Below, piece by piece: positions 59,619-64,000 of a DNA stretch of 64,000 nucleotides (position 1 is its first letter; each line of letters starts with the position of its first letter). The notes under the pieces were generated by a model. That model saw only the letters and a list, made by a program, of their open reading frames with translations. It had not been told where the DNA came from and made no database searches. A program made the position numbers and the translations under genes. Origin of the DNA: UMGS1781 sp045650705 (GTDB taxonomy: Bacteria; Bacillota; Clostridia; TANB77; CAG-508); contig JAZRRK010000037.1 of the NCBI GenBank assembly GCA_045650705.1, forward strand, positions 15,592-79,591, in the 5' to 3' direction.

Positions 59619-59872
59619 TGAAGTTCTCTCCCTCCTTCAAAATGCGAAGCATTTTGTACTCTTCACTATTAACTATTCATTATTCACTCTTCACTTTTTT
59701 AGCAAATTCTTCGAGTACGGACGAGCGATGCTCGCCCCTACATTTTCCGTCTTTGCACATTACCTAATTTACAAAATATACACTGCTCGAACAATTCCTT
59801 CCTGTCATTTTGTGAATTTGCAATGTTTTATTTAATTATTTTATCACGGACGGCAACTAGCCGCCCCTATAA
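59619..59872. other. 254 bp rpoB-rpoC spacer with interspersed repeat fragments
   Basis: The spacer is unusually long for rpoBC. It contains direct AT-rich fragments of the TTCACTATT type (also near 33010, 42640 and 56045) and two GC-richer short palindromes, GGACGAGCGATGCTCGCC and GGACGGCAACTAGCCGCC. The CGCCCCTA tail is shared with 42480. There is no gene. The repeats look like insertions into an operon that is still read through. Confidence 0.6.
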
Positions 59873-62800
59873 TTACTCTTCGTATGAGTCATCGTCGTTT
59901 TCCATGTTGTCTTCTGCTAATTCGTTATCGAAAATATCAATGTCATCGTCTTCGTCCATCATCATGTCGTCATCTTCTATTGTATCTTCTTCATCTAGTA
60001 ACATGTCTGTATCTAATGGTTCTTCCTCTTCTATTAGTTCCTCTTCTGTTACTAATGGTTTATTTTCTTCTAGGTTAAAGTCTATTCCGTCATCTATATT
60101 TTCTGTTAATTCTAATTCTTTATTATCTTTAGAATATAGACGAACATCTAAACCTATACTTTGTAGTTCTTTTATTAATACTTTAAATCCTTCTGGAACT
60201 CCTGGTTCTGGAATATTTTCACCTTTAACTATTGCTTCGTACGTTTTTACTCTTCCTACAACGTCGTCAGATTTGATTGTTAACATTTCTTGTAGAGTAT
60301 AAGCTGCACCATATGCTTCTAGTGCCCAAACTTCCATTTCTCCAAAACGTTGTCCACCAAATTGTGCTTTACCTCCTAAAGGTTGTTGTGTAATTAATGA
60401 GTATGGTCCAGTTGAACGAGCATGTATCTTATCGTCTACTAAGTGGTGAAGTTTCAACATATACATTACACCAACTGTAATTGGCTTATCAAATGGTTCT
60501 CCTGTTCTTCCATCATATAGTATTGTTTTTCCATCTGCTGTTAGTCCAGATTCTTTTAATAGATTTTCTATATCTTCTTCTGATGCACCATCAAATACTG
60601 GTGTTGCAACTTTCATTCCTAATAGTCTTGCTGCTGCTCCTAAGTGAACCTCTAAAACTTGACCTAAGTTCATACGTGAAGGTACACCTAATGGGTTTAA
60701 TACAACATCTACTGGTGTTCCATCTGGCATAAATGGCATATCTTCTACTGGTAATATTCTTGAAACAACACCTTTGTTTCCATGACGTCCTGCCATTTTA
60801 TCTCCAACAGATATTTTTCTTTTTTGAGCAATATATACTCTTGTTACTTGATTTACTCCAGGTGCTAATTCATCTGAATTTTCTCTTGTAAATATTTTTA
60901 CATCTACTATTGTTCCTGCTTCTCCATGTGGTACTCTTAATGATGTATCTCTTACTTCTCTTGATTTTTCACCAAATATTGCTCTTAATAATTTTTCTTC
61001 TGAAGTAAGTTCTGTTTCTCCTTTTGGAGTAACTTTACCTACTAATATATCTCCTGGTCTTACTTCTGCACCAATTCTTATTATTCCTCTATCATCTAGG
61101 TCTTTTAAGCTGTCTTCTCCAATGTTTGGAATATCTCTTGTAATTTCTTCTGCACCTAATTTTGTGTCTCTACATTCACAATCATATTCTTCAATATGTA
61201 TTGATGTATATACGTCTTCTTTTACAAGTCTTTCACTTAGTAAGATAGCATCCTCATAGTTATAACCTTCCCATGTTGTAAATGCTATAAGTACGTTTTT
61301 ACCTAATGCCATTTCTCCATTTTGTGTAGAAGGTCCATCTGCAATTACATCATTTGCATTAACTATTTCTCCTCTTCTTACTATTGGTTTTTGATTAATA
61401 CATGTTCCACCATTTGTTCTCTTGAATTTACGTAATTTATATGTATCAATTCCTGTTTTTGTTTTTATAACGATTTCGTCACCAGTTACTTTTTCTACTG
61501 TTCCACCTTCTTTAGCAACAACTGTTGTTCCAGAGTCTTTCGCTGCTCTGTATTCTATACCTGTTCCAACTATAGGTGAATCTGTAATCATTAGAGGAAC
61601 CGCTTGACGTTGCATGTTTGCACCCATTAATGCACGGTTTGCGTCGTCATGCTCTAAGAATGGTATCATTGCAGCACCAACTGAAACTAATTGTTTTGGT
61701 GATACATCTATAAAGTCTACTCTATCTGCTTCAACTTCTATAATTTCATCTAAATATCTTACTTTAATTTTTTTGTTAACAAATTTACCATCTTTATCCA
61801 TTGGTTCTGATGCTTGTGCTATTGCATAGTTATCTTCTTCATCAGCTGTCATGTATATAACTTCGTCTGTAACTTTATGAGTTTTTGGATCTATTTTTCT
61901 ATATGGTGTTTCAACAAATCCATATTCATTTATTATTGCAAATGTTGAAAGTGCTGATATAAGTCCAATGTTTGGTCCTTCTGGAGATTCTATTGGACAT
62001 AATCTTCCATAGTGAGTATAGTGAACGTCACGTACTTCGAATCCTGCTCTTTCTCTTGATAGTCCACCAGGTCCTAATGCTGAAATTCTTCTTTTATGTG
62101 TTAATTCTGATAATGGATTTGTTTGATCCATGAATTGTGATAATTGTGAGCTTCCAAAGAATTCTCTAATTGATGATGTTATTGGTTTTGTGTTTATCAA
62201 TGTTTGTGGAGTTACAACATCTAAGTCTTGTATTGTCATTCTTTCTCTTACAACTCTTTCTAGTCTTGTTAAACCAATTCTAAATTGATTTTGTAATAAT
62301 TCTCCAACACATCTTATACGTCTATTTCCTAAATGATCTATATCATCTATTGTTCCTAATCCATATTGTAAGTTTAATAGATAGTTTATTGAAGCTATTA
62401 TATCTTCTGTTACAATATTTTTTGGTACTAATTCTTCTATTCTTTCATTTATTACTTTTTCTAAATCTTTTTCTTCTGTTGTTTCTAAAATATTTTTTAA
62501 TACTTCATAATTTACCATTTCTTTAAAATGTAAATCACTGATGTCTATATCTGTAATAAATTTGTGAATATTTACTGTTCCATTTCCTATTACTCTTACT
62601 TTTTTATCATTTACTTTTAAGTAAACTACATTAATTCCTGAATCTTGAATTTCTTTAGCTACTTCTGGAGTTATATTAGTATCTTTTTCTACTAAAACTT
62701 CTCCTGTTTCTGGATTTATAATATCAGCAAAGGATACATGATTTTTAATTCTTGTAGCTAATGATAATTTTTGATTAAATTTATATCTACCAACTCTTGC

Positions 62801-63598
62801 TAAATCATATCTTCTAGGGTCGAATAATAATCCACTAAATAGATTTCTTGCAGCATCTGCTGTTGGTAATTCTCCTGGTCTTAATTTTTTATAGATTTCA
62901 ATTAAAGCTTCATCTTGAGTTTTAATTGTATCTTTTGCAAATGTCGCTTTTAATTTTCTTTCATCTCCAAATAACTCTGTTATTTGTTCGTCTGTAACCA
63001 AGCCTATTGCTCTTAACAAAGCAGTTACTGGTATTTTTCTTGTTCTATCAACTCTTGCATAAAATACGTCATTTGCATCTGTTTCATATTCTAACCATGC
63101 ACCACGTATTGGCATTACTGTTGATGTGAATAATTTTTTACCTGTTTTGTCGTATGTAAAAGCATAGTAACATCCTGGTGAACGTACTAATTGGCTTACT
63201 ACAACTCTTTCTGCACCATTTATAACAAAAGTACCTGTATCTGTCATAAGTGGAAAATCTCCAAGATAAATTTCTTGCTCTTTGATTTCTCCTGTTTCTT
63301 TGTTAATTAATCTTACTTTTACATGTAATCTTGTTGCATATGTTGTGTCTCTTTCTTTTGCTTCTTCTATGGAATATTTTGTTGTATCTTCCATATAATA
63401 GTCAAAAAATTCTAATATTAGGTTTCCTGAATAATCGATTATAGGTGAAATATCTTTTAATACTTCTCCTAAACCTTCTTTTACAAACCAGTCATAAGAA
63501 TCTTTTTGGACTTTAATAAGATTTGGCATCTCTATTGAGTCCTCTGTTTTTGCGAACGTTTTACGTACGCACTTTTCGTGTTTGATATCTTTTACCAA
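59873..63598 (-). CDS. rpoB: RNA polymerase beta subunit
   Basis: The start is chosen at TTG 63598, 8 bp after AGGGAG. A GTG at 63607 would sit on the ribosome binding site. The protein of about 1,241 residues has the RpoB lobes, the rifampicin region (FFGSSQLSQFMDQTNPLSEL, then HKRRISALGPGGL), and the catalytic segments YNYEDAILLSERL and KMAGRHGNKGVVS. The C-terminal clamp GGKAQFGGQRFGEMEVWALE precedes a long acidic tail (about 75 residues of Glu/Asp), typical of several Clostridia. The rifampicin-contact residues look wild type. There is no in-frame CGG. Confidence 0.99.
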   Translation of the reverse strand: MVKDIKHEKCVRKTFAKTEDSIEMPNLIKVQKDSYDWFVKEGLGEVLKDISPIIDYSGNLILEFFDYYMEDTTKYSIEEAKERDTTYATRLHVKVRLINKETGEIKEQEIYLGDFPLMTDTGTFVINGAERVVVSQLVRSPGCYYAFTYDKTGKKLFTSTVMPIRGAWLEYETDANDVFYARVDRTRKIPVTALLRAIGLVTDEQITELFGDERKLKATFAKDTIKTQDEALIEIYKKLRPGELPTADAARNLFSGLLFDPRRYDLARVGRYKFNQKLSLATRIKNHVSFADIINPETGEVLVEKDTNITPEVAKEIQDSGINVVYLKVNDKKVRVIGNGTVNIHKFITDIDISDLHFKEMVNYEVLKNILETTEEKDLEKVINERIEELVPKNIVTEDIIASINYLLNLQYGLGTIDDIDHLGNRRIRCVGELLQNQFRIGLTRLERVVRERMTIQDLDVVTPQTLINTKPITSSIREFFGSSQLSQFMDQTNPLSELTHKRRISALGPGGLSRERAGFEVRDVHYTHYGRLCPIESPEGPNIGLISALSTFAIINEYGFVETPYRKIDPKTHKVTDEVIYMTADEEDNYAIAQASEPMDKDGKFVNKKIKVRYLDEIIEVEADRVDFIDVSPKQLVSVGAAMIPFLEHDDANRALMGANMQRQAVPLMITDSPIVGTGIEYRAAKDSGTTVVAKEGGTVEKVTGDEIVIKTKTGIDTYKLRKFKRTNGGTCINQKPIVRRGEIVNANDVIADGPSTQNGEMALGKNVLIAFTTWEGYNYEDAILLSERLVKEDVYTSIHIEEYDCECRDTKLGAEEITRDIPNIGEDSLKDLDDRGIIRIGAEVRPGDILVGKVTPKGETELTSEEKLLRAIFGEKSREVRDTSLRVPHGEAGTIVDVKIFTRENSDELAPGVNQVTRVYIAQKRKISVGDKMAGRHGNKGVVSRILPVEDMPFMPDGTPVDVVLNPLGVPSRMNLGQVLEVHLGAAARLLGMKVATPVFDGASEEDIENLLKESGLTADGKTILYDGRTGEPFDKPITVGVMYMLKLHHLVDDKIHARSTGPYSLITQQPLGGKAQFGGQRFGEMEVWALEAYGAAYTLQEMLTIKSDDVVGRVKTYEAIVKGENIPEPGVPEGFKVLIKELQSIGLDVRLYSKDNKELELTENIDDGIDFNLEENKPLVTEEELIEEEEPLDTDMLLDEEDTIEDDDMMMDEDDDIDIFDNELAEDNMENDDDSYEE

Positions 63599-63607
63599 AC
63601 TAATCAC

Positions 63608-63885
63608 TCCCTGTTTATAAAATTAGCAGGTAGAGCACTATAATAAAAGTCCTTCTTAAATCACAAGGTATTTAAATAGTCTTTTGGGCCCTGCCTTTAT
63701 TCCCGTAAGGCTATATACACTTTCTTGCAATTAATTCCTCTTTTATATTAACTTTTAAAAGGCAACAAAAAAGCAGGCTGATAAACTCTCTTTTTTATCA
63801 ACTTACTCTAGATTATATATTTATTCTTAAAAAACCTTTTGCGCAACTAGTTTTTTAATCTTAATCAACCTTCTCTTTTACAATA
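63608..63885 (-). promoter_or_regulatory. Long 5' leader of rpoBC
   Basis: About 280 nt separate the promoter from the rpoB start. The leader has the inverted repeats AAACTAG...TTGCGCAAAAGGTTTTTT, GAGAGTTTATCAGCC...GGC-type and GCCTTACGGGAATAAAGGC, the last forming a clear stem (GCCTT/AAGGC). rplJL do not lie in the available sequence. Such a leader could host attenuation or ribosomal-protein control. No known riboswitch motif is recognised. Confidence 0.5.
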
Positions 63886-63890
63886 GAAAT

Positions 63891-63919
63891 ATTATAATAT
63901 TTTTAATAAGGCTTGTCAA
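63891..63919 (-). promoter_or_regulatory. Consensus promoter of rpoBC
   Basis: TTGACA, 17 bp, TATAAT, a full consensus match on the minus strand. The remaining sequence to 64000 is AT-rich with no gene visible. Confidence 0.9.
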
Positions 63920-64000
63920 TACTTTTTTAGCAACTTTTTAATTAAATTTCAGATTTCCGTAAGGTTTATTTAAATTTAAAATTAAATTTTAGGAATATTT

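Overview
The window is a strongly AT-rich chromosomal segment. It carries spoIIID and spo0A, an HndA/HndC/HydA-type [FeFe]-hydrogenase operon, pyruvate phosphate dikinase, and rpoB/rpoC with a Clostridia-like acidic RpoB tail. This points to an anaerobic, spore-forming or spore-ancestral Bacillota of class Clostridia, plausibly an uncultured gut lineage. Nearly all genes lie on the minus strand.

Layout, left to right. (1) 1-14033 is one long minus-strand operon read from a TTGACA/TATAAT promoter at 14085-14114. It encodes a giant membrane-anchored surface protein, a smaller paralogue, a complete F1-like ATPase set (c, b-delta fusion, alpha, gamma, beta, epsilon), a polytopic membrane protein, and two more anchored ectodomain proteins. 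The c-like proteolipid lacks the ion-binding carboxylate and no a subunit is visible, so this looks like an ATP-driven machine coupled to surface proteins rather than an ATP synthase. (2) 14467-19116 holds spoIIID, a patatin-like lipase, a small helical protein, nth, a Ca2+/cation antiporter, a CAP/SH3 secreted protein and a small foreign-looking membrane peptide. (3) 19194-31005 is a type IV secretion-like cluster: three pilin-like proteins, PrgI-like, split VirB4, VirB6-like, a C39-like peptidase, a VirB8-like protein and an acidic cytoplasmic protein. No relaxase or coupling protein is present. (4) 31183-33000 is a tRNA-Gly locus with att-like repeats, a flavodoxin-fold reductase and a small-peptide/antisense-RNA module. 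(5) 33079-55364 holds housekeeping and metabolic genes (ppdK, dxs, acyl-ACP thioesterase, spo0A, CorC-type protein, L,D-transpeptidase, hydrogenase operon, D,D-carboxypeptidase, M18 aminopeptidase), with four copies of an unusual repeat. (6) 55530-63607 holds trmL, rpoC and rpoB.

The most striking observation is a decoding anomaly. Four otherwise intact genes are each broken only at an in-frame CGG codon: the membrane protein 1779-2313, the patatin 14813-15659, the VirB6-like gene 23200-25982 (two sites) and the PrgI-like gene 29166-29523. In all five cases skipping the C and reading the following GGN as glycine restores the full protein. By eye, about 19,000 codons of the other genes contain no in-frame CGG, except three in two short genes whose codon usage looks foreign (18922-19116 and 39075-39410), although out-of-frame C-GGN is common. 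This suggests that CGG is not a normal arginine codon in this organism and that CGGN is read as glycine with a +1 shift. Several of these sites lie in surface-machine components.

A second unexplained element is a family of four intergenic repeats with a conserved core of roughly 120 bp. Each is flanked by 25-30 bp inverted arms whose sequence is unique to the copy yet perfectly or nearly perfectly self-complementary.
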